Source: Actinomyces qiguomingii (GTDB lineage Bacteria; Actinomycetota; Actinomycetes; Actinomycetales; Actinomycetaceae). From it: a stretch of 64,000 bases of DNA. Under the pieces are notes generated by a model. That model did not search any database. It was not told where the DNA came from and saw only the letters and a list, made by a program, of their open reading frames with translations. The translations under genes were made by a program, and so were the position numbers. Where the stretch lies: NCBI RefSeq assembly GCF_004102025.1, contig NZ_CP025228.1:2046001-2110000 (forward strand), read 5' to 3'. How positions within the stretch are numbered: position 1 is the stretch's first letter; each line of letters opens with the position of its first letter. Positions 45,081-54,134 of the stretch are shown piece by piece.

Positions 45081-47099
45081 TCATGCCTGTCGGGCCATCT
45101 GCATACGCCGGTTCTCCAGGCCGGTTATCTCCTCGAAGACCTCCCGGTACCCGGCGTCATTCGGGCTCATGCGCCGCTGGCGGGAACGCAATTCCGTCAG
45201 TCGCCGATTGATACCGGTGCGGGCCAGGGCGGACAGTACGCCGGAGACGTAGCGCTCGACGGCGTCCGGGTCGGCCTCACCTTCCCGGTTGCCTCGTGGG
45301 GCGGGCAGTGGCAACGGGGCGACGGCGAGTTCGGTGACCGCCGCACCCACCGGACCGTAGGCCCCGGCGCGCACCCGCTCCAGCCAGCGGGTGGTGGCGC
45401 GCTTGACGGCGTCGGGTCCGGCCAGTCCCGCGCTTAACGCGTGTTGCACGAGCTCATCGACCTGCGCGGCTCCGCCGGCCGCCTCGATGGCCTCAAAGAC
45501 GGCACGGTGGATCGGTACGGAGAAGGCGACCGCGTTGATGTCGTCCGCGCCGATGCGCGCGGCGATCTGGGGGGCTTGCACAATCACTTCCAGCGCCCGC
45601 CGCTCCAGTTTCTCCACCGGGTCGGTCACCGGCGGCAGGCCGGGGCGATCCTCCGCCATCATCTGACCGATCGGCTCGGCAACGCCGTCGCCACCCGGAG
45701 CGCCGATAACCGAGCTGCCGGGCCGTGGGCCGCGCCGCTCGGCGGCCCGCACAGCCCCGACCGCCTCGCTCTCCGGCAGTCCCAACCAGCCCGCCAGACG
45801 TCTCGTGTACTCCCGTTTCAGGGCCCGGTCACGGATACCGGCGACTACGGGCGCCGCTGAACGCAGTCCCTGCACCCGCCCCTCGGCGGTGTCCAGGTTC
45901 AGGTTCGCCAGGGATGCGCGAATCACGAACTCGAATAGGGGCACACGCCGCCCGAGCAGGCGCGGTATGGCATCAGGCCCCTCCTCCATGCGCAGATCGC
46001 AGGGATCCAGTCCACGTGGTTCAACCGCTACGAAAGTCTGCGCGGCGAAGTGCTGATCCTCCCCGTAGGCACGCAGGGCCGCCTTCTGACCTGCGGCGTC
46101 GCCGTCGAAGGTGAAGATGATCTCGCCGCCGCGAACCCGGTTACCCGCGATCACCCCGGCGGAGGGATCGGCGGCATCGCCCAGCAGACGGCGCACGATG
46201 CGCACATGATCCGGACCGAAGGCAGTGCCGCAGGTGGCCACCGCAGTGGGTACTCCGGACAGATGCGCAGCCATGACATCGGTATAACCCTCGACGACGA
46301 CGATCTGATGGGTGCGGGCGATCTCCGTCTTGGCCAGGTCGATCCCGTACAGCACCTGCCCCTTGTGGTAGATGGCTGTCTCAGGGGTGTTGAGGTATTT
46401 GGGAACGGTCTTGTCCGCATCCGACAGCCGACGCCCGCCAAAGCCGACCGGGGCTCCGGTAACGTCATGGATGGGCCATACCAGCCGATCCCGGAAGCGA
46501 TCGTAGACGCGGCCGGAGCTGCCGCGCCCGCACAGCCCTGACTCAACCAGCTCCCGCTCGGTAAAACCGTGGGAACGCAGCAGATTGGCCAGGTTGTCCC
46601 AGCCCTCCGGGGCGTAGCCCACGCCGAAGTGGGCGGCGGCACTGCGGTCGAAGCCTCGGCCGGTGAGGAAATCACGGCCCGCCTGGGCGGCAGGCGTGGC
46701 TAGTTGCTCTTGGAACCAGGCCTCGGCCAGACGGTTTGCCTCCAGCAGCCGCTGCCGGGTCCCCGGCTCAATGCCCCGCTTGACGGCGCCGCCCTGTTCA
46801 TATCGCAGCTGCACGCCCACGCGGCCAGCCAGGTACTCCACTGCCTCGGTGAAAGACAGATGGTTGATCTTCTGCACGAAGTCGAAGACGTCGCCACCCT
46901 CACCACAACCGAAGCAGTGCCACAGCCCCAGTTGAGGACGTACGTTGAAGGAGGGGGTGCGCTCATCGTGGAAGGGGCACAGCCCTTTCAAGGCGCCCAC
47001 GCCCGCGCTCTTGAGCGTGACGTGCTCGCCGACGACGTCCTCGATCTTGGCGCGCTCACGCACCGCATCGATGTCCTCGCGCTTGATCAGTCCCGCCAT
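45081..47099 (-). CDS. dnaG: DNA primase
   Basis: DnaG makes RNA primers for replication. The 672-aa protein has the CHC2 zinc finger (CPFHDERTPSF and WHCFGCGEGGDVF, residues 41-70). The catalytic TOPRIM core contains VVEGYTDVMAAH and FTFDGDAAGQKAA. A C-terminal helicase-binding region ends ENRRMQMARQA. It is followed upstream by dgt on the same strand, 62 bp apart. Confidence 0.97.
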   Translation of the reverse strand: MAGLIKREDIDAVRERAKIEDVVGEHVTLKSAGVGALKGLCPFHDERTPSFNVRPQLGLWHCFGCGEGGDVFDFVQKINHLSFTEAVEYLAGRVGVQLRYEQGGAVKRGIEPGTRQRLLEANRLAEAWFQEQLATPAAQAGRDFLTGRGFDRSAAAHFGVGYAPEGWDNLANLLRSHGFTERELVESGLCGRGSSGRVYDRFRDRLVWPIHDVTGAPVGFGGRRLSDADKTVPKYLNTPETAIYHKGQVLYGIDLAKTEIARTHQIVVVEGYTDVMAAHLSGVPTAVATCGTAFGPDHVRIVRRLLGDAADPSAGVIAGNRVRGGEIIFTFDGDAAGQKAALRAYGEDQHFAAQTFVAVEPRGLDPCDLRMEEGPDAIPRLLGRRVPLFEFVIRASLANLNLDTAEGRVQGLRSAAPVVAGIRDRALKREYTRRLAGWLGLPESEAVGAVRAAERRGPRPGSSVIGAPGGDGVAEPIGQMMAEDRPGLPPVTDPVEKLERRALEVIVQAPQIAARIGADDINAVAFSVPIHRAVFEAIEAAGGAAQVDELVQHALSAGLAGPDAVKRATTRWLERVRAGAYGPVGAAVTELAVAPLPLPAPRGNREGEADPDAVERYVSGVLSALARTGINRRLTELRSRQRRMSPNDAGYREVFEEITGLENRRMQMARQA

Positions 47100-47161
47100 A
47101 GTCCCATCCTAGGCGAGGGCTGCTAAACGAACCGTGGCCCCGATCGCAGCGACCGACCCGC

Positions 47162-48496
47162 CTAGAACGCGGACAGCATTCCACACAGACGTGCATGCCA
47201 GGCCTGTGCGGAGGTGTCCGTCAGGGAGGCGATCTGGTCCACCACGGCACGCAACCGTCCGGCGTCATCGGCCGCCTCGTTCCAGGCCTGAGCGAAAACG
47301 GGCTCCAGGTGCCGGCCTCCCGCCTCGAGCAGGACGTCGGCCAGATCGAACAACTCGGTGCGCTGACGCAGATACACGGGCTCATGCTCACGGGGCGCCA
47401 TTACGTAGCGCACCGCCGCACCCTTCAGGACCATGATCTCGGCGGCCGTCTGCTCGGGGATGACCAGGTCTGCGTCATAGCGGGTCAGCGGCCCGTAACC
47501 GAAGACCTCCCTGGTGGCACCTGCGACGGCAGAGATGAAGCGGCCGATGAGCTGACTGGTCAGGTTCTTCAATCGCGCCGCATCCGCGAGCGCCCCGCTG
47601 TAAGAACGGATCCAGAACGGCTGGCGGACCAGTCGCTCCCAGGCCGCGCCGAGAGTGTCGGCGCTCATGGAGCCGCCGTACCAGGAGCGAGTTGCATCCA
47701 CCAATGTGACGATCTCAGCGCTATCGGCCAGCAGGGCGGGATCCATTCTGAATAGGGCGATGGCGTCCTCCACGTCGTGGACCGAATAGCCGACATCATC
47801 GGAGAAGTCCATGATCTGGGCCTCCAGGCACCTGCGGCCCGCCGGGGCGTCGGTGCGCATCCAAGCGAAGATCTCACGGTCCTGCTCATAGCAGCTGTAT
47901 TTGTTAGCGGAGCGTCCGGCGGGGCCGCCCGGCCCCTCCCCCTTGGTCCAGGGGTACTTGGCGACGGCGTCCAAGCCGGCCCGGGTCAGGTTCACCCCCA
48001 CACCGCGGCCGGTGGAGTCCAGCGTCTTGGGCTCTAGGCGGGTCAGGATGCGGAAGGTCTGGGCATTGCCCTCGAAACCCCCGATGGACTGGGCCACCAC
48101 ATCCAGCGCCTGCTCCCCGTTATGACCGTAGGGCGGGTGGCCCAGGTCGTGGGACAGGCAGGCGGCGTCGACCAGATCGGGATCGCAGCCCAGTGCCTGG
48201 CCCAGGGCGCGACCCACCTGGGCGACCTCCAGGGAGTGGGTCAGGCGGGTGCGCACAAAGTCGTCGCTGGAAGGCCCCAGCACCTGGGTCTTGGCGCCCA
48301 GGCGGCGCAGAGCGGAGGAGTGAAGTATTCGGGCCCGATCACGCTCGAAGGGGGTGCGTTGGGGATTCTTGGGCGGTTCGGGCACGAAGCGTGCCACGTC
48401 GGTGGCGCCGTAACCGATCAGATCGCCGGTGTCCTCGTCCGCGCCGCCCACGCCGGGCCACACCGCGCCTGGGGGGTGCTCTTGTGAGACGGACAT
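47162..48496 (-). CDS. dgt: Deoxyguanosinetriphosphate triphosphohydrolase-like protein
   Basis: This HD-domain enzyme removes triphosphate from dNTPs. The 444-aa protein has RRLGAKTQVLGPSSDDFVRTRLTHSLE in parts, with the first HD histidine; SHDLGHPPYGHNGEQAL with the His-Asp pair; and DDVGYSVHDVEDAI with the last Asp. ATG 48496 is clear. Located upstream of dnaG, as in many actinobacteria. Confidence 0.93.
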   Translation of the reverse strand: MSVSQEHPPGAVWPGVGGADEDTGDLIGYGATDVARFVPEPPKNPQRTPFERDRARILHSSALRRLGAKTQVLGPSSDDFVRTRLTHSLEVAQVGRALGQALGCDPDLVDAACLSHDLGHPPYGHNGEQALDVVAQSIGGFEGNAQTFRILTRLEPKTLDSTGRGVGVNLTRAGLDAVAKYPWTKGEGPGGPAGRSANKYSCYEQDREIFAWMRTDAPAGRRCLEAQIMDFSDDVGYSVHDVEDAIALFRMDPALLADSAEIVTLVDATRSWYGGSMSADTLGAAWERLVRQPFWIRSYSGALADAARLKNLTSQLIGRFISAVAGATREVFGYGPLTRYDADLVIPEQTAAEIMVLKGAAVRYVMAPREHEPVYLRQRTELFDLADVLLEAGGRHLEPVFAQAWNEAADDAGRLRAVVDQIASLTDTSAQAWHARLCGMLSAF

Positions 48497-48672
48497 GAGT
48501 CCAACGTATCGCAGGACGTGGCGGCAGCGTTCCTGACGGCGGGTTACTATGGCTCAGGCCGTCGCTGTACGGCTTTGCAGGATGTCTTGTCACTGGGACT
48601 CGCACACGGCCCCCGCGGGCCGGGTGTGGCCCGCAGGTCCGGGTAGCTCCCGGCGGAAGGGAACCGGTTGCC

Positions 48673-49902
48673 GTGACCACCATGACGACGCTCATCCACC
48701 GCGCATACGCCGGTCCGGCACAGTGGTGGCGCAACGGGCTCGTGTATGAGATCGCCTCACCCGAGCTCGGCGCCGAGCAACTGGACGGCCTGGGCGGCAT
48801 CTGCGAGCATGTCGTCTCCCTGGGCTTCGACGCCATCCTGCTGCGTCCCTCCCGGCTCGCCACCAACTCCGCCACGACGGTCTTCCACCGTTTCGCCGAG
48901 CGTGCCCACGAGGTGGGCCTACGCGTGATCGTCCGGATCTCCGGCGCCCTGGGCCCGGTGACGGGCTTGTACGCCCGCCAGGACAACCAGATCATCACCG
49001 GCCACGAGCGCGACTACGAAGGGCTGGTCGAACGGTCCGCGAGCTTCCTGGCCGGCGGTGCCGACGGCGTGGACCTGGGCATGATCATCCCGCCGGAGGT
49101 GTCGGATGAGTCCGACCTGGAGCGCCTCAGCGAGTACTTCACGGCCGTGCAGTCCCTACTGGCCGAGTACGTGCCCGAGGGCACACTCGGTGCCGATGTG
49201 TCGGCCAGCTACCCTGACGCACTGCGCCACCATTTGCAGGACGACTGGCTGCATCACCTGCGCGATGATCGCCTCATGCTCTCCCGCTGGGATCGGGAGT
49301 CACTCACCGCTGCCATCACGGGCTCACTGGCGGAGCACGACCGTTTCGGCGCCCCTCCCGTGTGGCGCTATCTACCCAGCTACCGTCTGTTGGACTCGGT
49401 GAGGCCCGGTGACGGGAATCGCTGGTTCGAGACCGCCCCCGGCCCACAGCTGCGCCGACGCGCCTTGGCCCTGCAGGCTCTTGTGCTGGCGCTGCCCGGC
49501 GCCGTCTATCTGCGCCAGGGGGATGAGATCGGCATGCCGGACGAGGACAGGCCGCTAGACCCGTTGGCACTGGCCGAGGTCGTTAATTCCCTGGCTGCCT
49601 CCCAGGGCTCCGAGTTCGGCTCTCCACTGGCCACCGTCCGCCATGCCACCTACGTGCGTCGTGAGCATAACCTGGCGGCAGCGCCCTTCGCCTTTGTCGA
49701 GGGGCTGGAGTGGTGCCCTCGGGACGTGCTGGTGGCGTTGACTCGGGATGTACTGGTGCTGGTCAACACCTCGCCGCGGGCGCTGATGCTGCCCGAACAC
49801 GCCGAGGTGCTGCTGTCCTCGGCAGCTTTGGAACAGGATGGCGGCAGCCTGATAGTGCCGCCGACAACCACGGTGTGGACCGGAGCTGCCACTGTTGCCT
49901 GA
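48673..49902 (+). CDS. GH13-like protein with degraded active site
   Basis: The 409-aa protein begins like an alpha-glucosidase/trehalose synthase (WWRNGLVYEIASPELGAEQLDGLGGI) and keeps the barrel order, including HEVGLRVIVRISG. The usual catalytic positions are not recognisable: GADGVDLGMIIPP stands where GFRxDVA carries the nucleophile, and the conserved NHDQ/R end is missing around GNRWFETAPG. It retains the late GAVYLRQGDEIGM motif (family: YxGEExG). It may be a non-catalytic or altered enzyme. It precedes malE by 119 bp. GTG start; ATG 48682 is possible. Confidence 0.75.
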   Translation: MTTMTTLIHRAYAGPAQWWRNGLVYEIASPELGAEQLDGLGGICEHVVSLGFDAILLRPSRLATNSATTVFHRFAERAHEVGLRVIVRISGALGPVTGLYARQDNQIITGHERDYEGLVERSASFLAGGADGVDLGMIIPPEVSDESDLERLSEYFTAVQSLLAEYVPEGTLGADVSASYPDALRHHLQDDWLHHLRDDRLMLSRWDRESLTAAITGSLAEHDRFGAPPVWRYLPSYRLLDSVRPGDGNRWFETAPGPQLRRRALALQALVLALPGAVYLRQGDEIGMPDEDRPLDPLALAEVVNSLAASQGSEFGSPLATVRHATYVRREHNLAAAPFAFVEGLEWCPRDVLVALTRDVLVLVNTSPRALMLPEHAEVLLSSAALEQDGGSLIVPPTTTVWTGAATVA

Positions 49903-49943
49903 GGCACCACTCTGCAACTTTTTTGCACCGCACCCCGGGTGTT

Positions 49944-49972
49944 CTTGCATGGCTTGCAGATGTGCGTTACAT
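49944..49972 (+). promoter_or_regulatory. Candidate malE promoter with CTTGCA repeats
   Basis: TTGCAT (49945-49950), a 16-nt spacer and TTACAT (49967-49972) could form a promoter. CTTGCA occurs twice, at 49944 and 49953, overlapping the -35. CTTGCA-type half sites are used by LacI-family maltose regulators in other actinobacteria, so this may be where the LacI protein at 56171 binds. Not proven. Confidence 0.4.
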
Positions 49973-50021
49973 TTTTTCCCGTCATCTCATCAGCTCCATT
50001 CAGATTCGAAGGAGAATCACG

Positions 50022-51314
50022 GTGTCTCTCAATCGCCGGTCCTTCCTCTCCATGACCGCCATTGCCACCACCCTCGCCGCCGCTGCCGCATGCAGCTCCG
50101 ACGACGCTCCCTCAGATGCAGGGTCATCCTCCGCTCAGGCCGATACTCCCCCGGCCGAGGGCGCCGAGGAACAGGTCGTCCGCGATGACAGCGCAGACCT
50201 GGTCATCTGGACCGATGAGGTCAAGGCGGGCGCGCTGAAGGACATCGCCCAGGAGTGGGGCAATAAGCAGGACATCAACGTCGCGGTGCAGATCGTCGCC
50301 GACGATCTCCAGGGCAACTTCATCGCCGCCAACTCCGCAGGCAACGGCCCGGACATGATCGTGGCCGCACACGATTGGATCGGCAACCTGGTCCAGAACG
50401 GCTCGATCTCCCCCATCACGCTGGACTCGGCCGCAGAGGCCAATTACAGCCAGATCGCCCTGGACGCGGTCACCTACAACGGGCAGTACTACGGCGTGCC
50501 CTATTGCGTGGAGACGCTGGCTCTGTACGTGAACAAGGACCTGACCGACGTTACCGCGCCGGCCACCATTGAGGAGCTGGCTGAGGCCGGCCAGGCCTCC
50601 GGCGCCGACCTCGTGCTCTCCCTTCCCGTGGGCGAGTCCGGTGACGCCTACCACATGCAGCCGCTGTACACCTCCGGCGGTGGATACCTGTTCGGCAAGA
50701 AGGACGACGGCTCCCTGGACGCCACCGACCTGGGCGTGGGCGGCGAGGGCTCAATTGCCGCCGCCGAGAAGATCGGGGCGCTGGGCCAGCAGAAGGTTTT
50801 GAGCAAGACCGTGAGCGGCGACAACGCCATCTCCTTGTTCACCGAGGGCAAGGCCGCCTACCTCATCTCCGGCCCCTGGGCCATCGCAGACATCACCAAA
50901 GCCGGTATCAACTACGAGGTATCCAAGATTCCCGGCTTCGAAGGCATGGGAGAGGCACGCCCCTTCGCCGGTGTCAACGCCTTCTTCGTCGCCAATGCCG
51001 GAAAGAACAAGGCCTTCGCAGAGACCTTCGCGGCCGAGATCGCCAAGGACTCCTCTATCGCCGAGGCCATGTACGCCATTAACCCGCTGCCTCCAGTCCA
51101 GCAGGATCTGGCCAAAAAGCTGGAGTCCAGCGACGCCAACATGGTCAAGTTCGTCGAGTTCGCCGCTGGTGCCGACCCGATGCCCTCCATTCCGGAGATG
51201 GCCGCCATCTGGGGACCGCTGGGAATGGCCGAGGCCAATATCGTCGACGGCGCCGATTCCAAGTCCACCATGACCAGCGCCGCAGAAGAGATCAAGTCCA
51301 CGCTGGGACTGTGA
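50022..51314 (+). CDS. malE: Maltose/maltodextrin-type ABC transporter substrate-binding lipoprotein
   Basis: The 430-aa protein starts with NRRSFLSMTAIATTL, a twin-arginine-like lipoprotein signal, and a lipobox ending AAAC-S near residue 23. The mature part is a family 1 sugar-binding protein: DLVIWTDEVKAGALKDIAQEW, GPDMIVAAHDWIGNL, YYGVPYCVETLALYVNK, GKAAYLISGPWAI, FAGVNAFFVAN. It would deliver malto-oligosaccharides to the MalF/MalG permease. GTG 50022 has AAGGAG upstream; the longer frame is not needed. Two hairpins follow the gene. Confidence 0.92.
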   Translation: MSLNRRSFLSMTAIATTLAAAAACSSDDAPSDAGSSSAQADTPPAEGAEEQVVRDDSADLVIWTDEVKAGALKDIAQEWGNKQDINVAVQIVADDLQGNFIAANSAGNGPDMIVAAHDWIGNLVQNGSISPITLDSAAEANYSQIALDAVTYNGQYYGVPYCVETLALYVNKDLTDVTAPATIEELAEAGQASGADLVLSLPVGESGDAYHMQPLYTSGGGYLFGKKDDGSLDATDLGVGGEGSIAAAEKIGALGQQKVLSKTVSGDNAISLFTEGKAAYLISGPWAIADITKAGINYEVSKIPGFEGMGEARPFAGVNAFFVANAGKNKAFAETFAAEIAKDSSIAEAMYAINPLPPVQQDLAKKLESSDANMVKFVEFAAGADPMPSIPEMAAIWGPLGMAEANIVDGADSKSTMTSAAEEIKSTLGL

Positions 51315-51320
51315 GCCGTA

Positions 51321-51430
51321 GGGGGCAGGCGGCAGCCGTGCCGTCTGCCCCCACGGCCCTTGTGCCTATAGCCGGCCTGCATCACGCACCGCCTAGGGGC
51401 CGAGCGTCCAAGACTCCTGGACCGCTCGGC
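51321..51430 (+). terminator. Two hairpins between malE and malF
   Basis: GGGGGCAGGCGGCA pairs with TGCCGTCTGCCCCC (51321-51352). A second stem, GCCGAGCG with CGCTCGGC (51399-51430), lies further on. Neither has a U-run. They may slow read-through or protect the malE message, giving more binding protein than permease. Confidence 0.6.
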
Positions 51431-51514
51431 TCTCCTCGATCGGTTTCGCCCCGCCCCTGACCTGCCACCTCTGCTATCCATCTGTCTTTCAGGCTTATGA
51501 AAGGTCATTCGACG

Positions 51515-53158
51515 ATGACGTCCCCAACCGCCCACACCGGCGGCGGCCGCGCGGCCTCAGGCGCGGACAACCCAGACAGCCCGCAGTCGCCTCCTAACCG
51601 CATGCCGCGGGAACGGACGACGACGATCCGCTCCGTGCTCGGGCGGATACTCGTCCTCGGTGCCGCCCTCGCCGTCGCGGCCTACCTGCTACCGCTGCTG
51701 TTCGCCGGGCGGATGTGGTTGTGGATGTTCATCGTGGTGGCGGCCACTGTCGCCATCTTCGTCCTGTTCTCCACCAGGCGGTTCATCCCCGGCAAGTACT
51801 TCTTCCCGGGCACCTTCTTTCTGGTGGTATTCCTGATCGTGCCGATAGTCATCACGGTCCAGACCGCCTTCACCAACTTCGGCGACGGCTTCCGCGGCAC
51901 CAAGGAGGAGGCCATCACCACCATCACCAACAATTCCGTGGTCCAGGCCGCCGACTCCGCCCTGTACAACCTCTCCGTGGCCACCACCGGCAGCCTGGAG
52001 GAGGGTCCCTTCACCCTGTTCCTGGTCGATGCCGAAACCGGGGAGGTGTTGTACGGCGCCGATGGGGAGATGGTCCAGTCCGCCACCGAAATGGACGTCA
52101 CGGTCACCGATGGCTACGTCACCGCCGCCGCCGGCTACACCGTCCTGAACGGCAAGCAGGTCAACACCGCCTATGACACGATCTCCAACCTGACTCTGTC
52201 GGTATCCGACACCAGCGCCATCAAGGTTCAGGGCGTGCGCTCGGCCTTCGAGGGCATCAAGACAATGGTGTACGACGAGCAGACCGACTCGATCACCAAC
52301 ACCCAGACGGGCGAGGTGTACACGGTACAGAAGATCGGCAACTCTGATTACTTCGTCAATGCCGACGGCGAACGCCTGGTCCAGTCCTGGAAGCAGGACA
52401 TAGGACTGGCCAACTTCCAACGCCTGTTCGGCAACCAGAATCTGCTCAAGCAGCTGGGCGGAGCCTTCTCCTGGACCCTGATCTTCGCCGCCGGCTCCAT
52501 GCTGTTCACCTTCCTCCTGGGCTACTTCCTGGCCCTTACCCTCAATGACGACCGCATCCGCGGCAAGAAGCTGTACCGCTCTCTGCTGCTGCTGCCCTAT
52601 GCGGTTCCCGGCTTCATCTCCCTGCTGATCTGGTCGAACTTCTACAACCGGGACTTCGGTCTGATCAACGAGTTACTCAACCTGAACATCGACTGGCTCG
52701 GCAACCCGACCTGGGCGAAGATCGCTGTGCTGCTGACCAACACGTGGATGGGCTTCCCCTACATGTTCATCGTGTGCACCGGCGCTTTGCAGTCCATCCC
52801 CGATGAGCTGAAAGAGGCCGCGCGCATCGATGGAGCCTCCGGCTGGCAGACCACCACCCGCGTAATCACCCCGCTGCTGCTGGTCTCGGTCGCGCCCCTG
52901 CTCGTGAGCACTTTCGCCTTCAACTTCAACAACTTCAACGCCATCCAGTTGCTCACCGAGGGCGGCCCCTTCGCACCCGGTGAGTACACCCGCGGCGGAA
53001 CCGACATCCTCATCTCCATGGTTTACCGCATCGCCTTCGGCGGATCGGGGGCCGACTACGGCTTCGCCTCGGCCGTATCCGTTGTCCTGTTCCTCATCAC
53101 CGGCGTCCTGGCCGCGGCACAGTTCACCGCCACACGCCGCCTTGAGGACATCAACTGA
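51515..53158 (+). CDS. malF: Maltose-type ABC transporter permease MalF
   Basis: The 547-aa permease has N-terminal helices (residues about 40-110), a large exported loop of about 170 residues (RGTKEEAITTITNNS to YFVNADGERLVQSWKQD) like the MalF P2 domain, then the ABC permease core. The EAA loop that contacts the ATPase reads ELKEAARIDGASGWQTTTRV near 440. No ATPase gene (malK/msiK) is present in the locus, so a shared ATPase encoded elsewhere is likely, as in Streptomyces. ATG 51497 is an alternative start. Confidence 0.92.
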   Translation: MTSPTAHTGGGRAASGADNPDSPQSPPNRMPRERTTTIRSVLGRILVLGAALAVAAYLLPLLFAGRMWLWMFIVVAATVAIFVLFSTRRFIPGKYFFPGTFFLVVFLIVPIVITVQTAFTNFGDGFRGTKEEAITTITNNSVVQAADSALYNLSVATTGSLEEGPFTLFLVDAETGEVLYGADGEMVQSATEMDVTVTDGYVTAAAGYTVLNGKQVNTAYDTISNLTLSVSDTSAIKVQGVRSAFEGIKTMVYDEQTDSITNTQTGEVYTVQKIGNSDYFVNADGERLVQSWKQDIGLANFQRLFGNQNLLKQLGGAFSWTLIFAAGSMLFTFLLGYFLALTLNDDRIRGKKLYRSLLLLPYAVPGFISLLIWSNFYNRDFGLINELLNLNIDWLGNPTWAKIAVLLTNTWMGFPYMFIVCTGALQSIPDELKEAARIDGASGWQTTTRVITPLLLVSVAPLLVSTFAFNFNNFNAIQLLTEGGPFAPGEYTRGGTDILISMVYRIAFGGSGADYGFASAVSVVLFLITGVLAAAQFTATRRLEDIN

Positions 53159-53183
53159 ACGCGCCAGAAGGAATTGATTGACA

Positions 53184-54119
53184 ATGACTGAAGTTACAAG
53201 CTCCACTACTCGCCCGGCACCCAGCTCCCCCGAAACCACGGGAACAGAACCGAAGCAGAATCGGATGCCCTTCGGCCGCTGGTTCCGCGAAGTAGGCTGG
53301 CGCCACGTCGTTGGCGTACTGGCGCTCGTATTCGCCGCCTTCCCGATCCTGTACGTCGTCTCCGCCTCCCTGAACCCCCTGGGAACGGTGGCGTCGACCT
53401 CGCTGATCCCCAGCCGAGTGAGCCTGGTCAACTACCAGACGCTGCTCAATGGCACCAGGGGCCCCTTCATCCGCTGGTACTTGAACACCATGATCGTGTG
53501 CGCCGCGGTGGCGGCGATGCAGATCTTCTTCTCCGTGCTGGCCGCCTACGCCTTCAGCCGCTTCCGCTTCAAGGGCCGCCGCGGCGGACTGCTGGCGCTG
53601 CTGCTGATCATGATGTTTCCCGCCACCCTTTCAATGATCGCCATCTACAACATGATCTCCGACATCGGGGAGGTGCTTCCCTCAATCGGGTTGAACACGC
53701 TGCTGGGGTACTGTCTGGCCCTAATGGGTGGTGCACTGGGACAGGTCTGGCTGATCAAAGGCACCTTCGACACTATCCCCAAGGAGCTGGATGAGGCCGC
53801 CATCCTCGACGGCTGCACCCACTGGCAGGTCTTTTATCGGATCCTGCTGCCCTCCCTCAAGCCCATTCTGGCCACCACCTTCCTCCTGGCTTTCGTCGGC
53901 ATCATCTCCGAGTTCATCCTGGGTTCAATCTTCCTGACCGACGATTCCAAGAAGACCCTGGCGGTCGGCCTGTACGGCATGCTCTCCGGCGACCGCTCCA
54001 ACAACCTTGGCATCTTCGCCGCTGGCTCGGTTATGACCATGATTCCTGTGATCGCCCTGTTCCAGTATCTGCAGAAGTACATCGTGGGCGGCGCTACCGC
54101 CGGTGCGGTTAAGGGTTGA
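53184..54119 (+). CDS. malG: Maltose-type ABC transporter permease MalG
   Basis: The 311-aa permease has six predicted helices. Its EAA loop is ELDEAAILDGCTHWQVFYRI near 200, and its C-terminus YLQKYIVGGATAGAVKG is typical of MalG. AAGGAA precedes ATG 53184. It lies 25 bp after malF and 15 bp before the GH13 gene, so they form one operon. Confidence 0.94.
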   Translation: MTEVTSSTTRPAPSSPETTGTEPKQNRMPFGRWFREVGWRHVVGVLALVFAAFPILYVVSASLNPLGTVASTSLIPSRVSLVNYQTLLNGTRGPFIRWYLNTMIVCAAVAAMQIFFSVLAAYAFSRFRFKGRRGGLLALLLIMMFPATLSMIAIYNMISDIGEVLPSIGLNTLLGYCLALMGGALGQVWLIKGTFDTIPKELDEAAILDGCTHWQVFYRILLPSLKPILATTFLLAFVGIISEFILGSIFLTDDSKKTLAVGLYGMLSGDRSNNLGIFAAGSVMTMIPVIALFQYLQKYIVGGATAGAVKG

Positions 54120-54134
54120 GCGAAGGCCCGTGTC

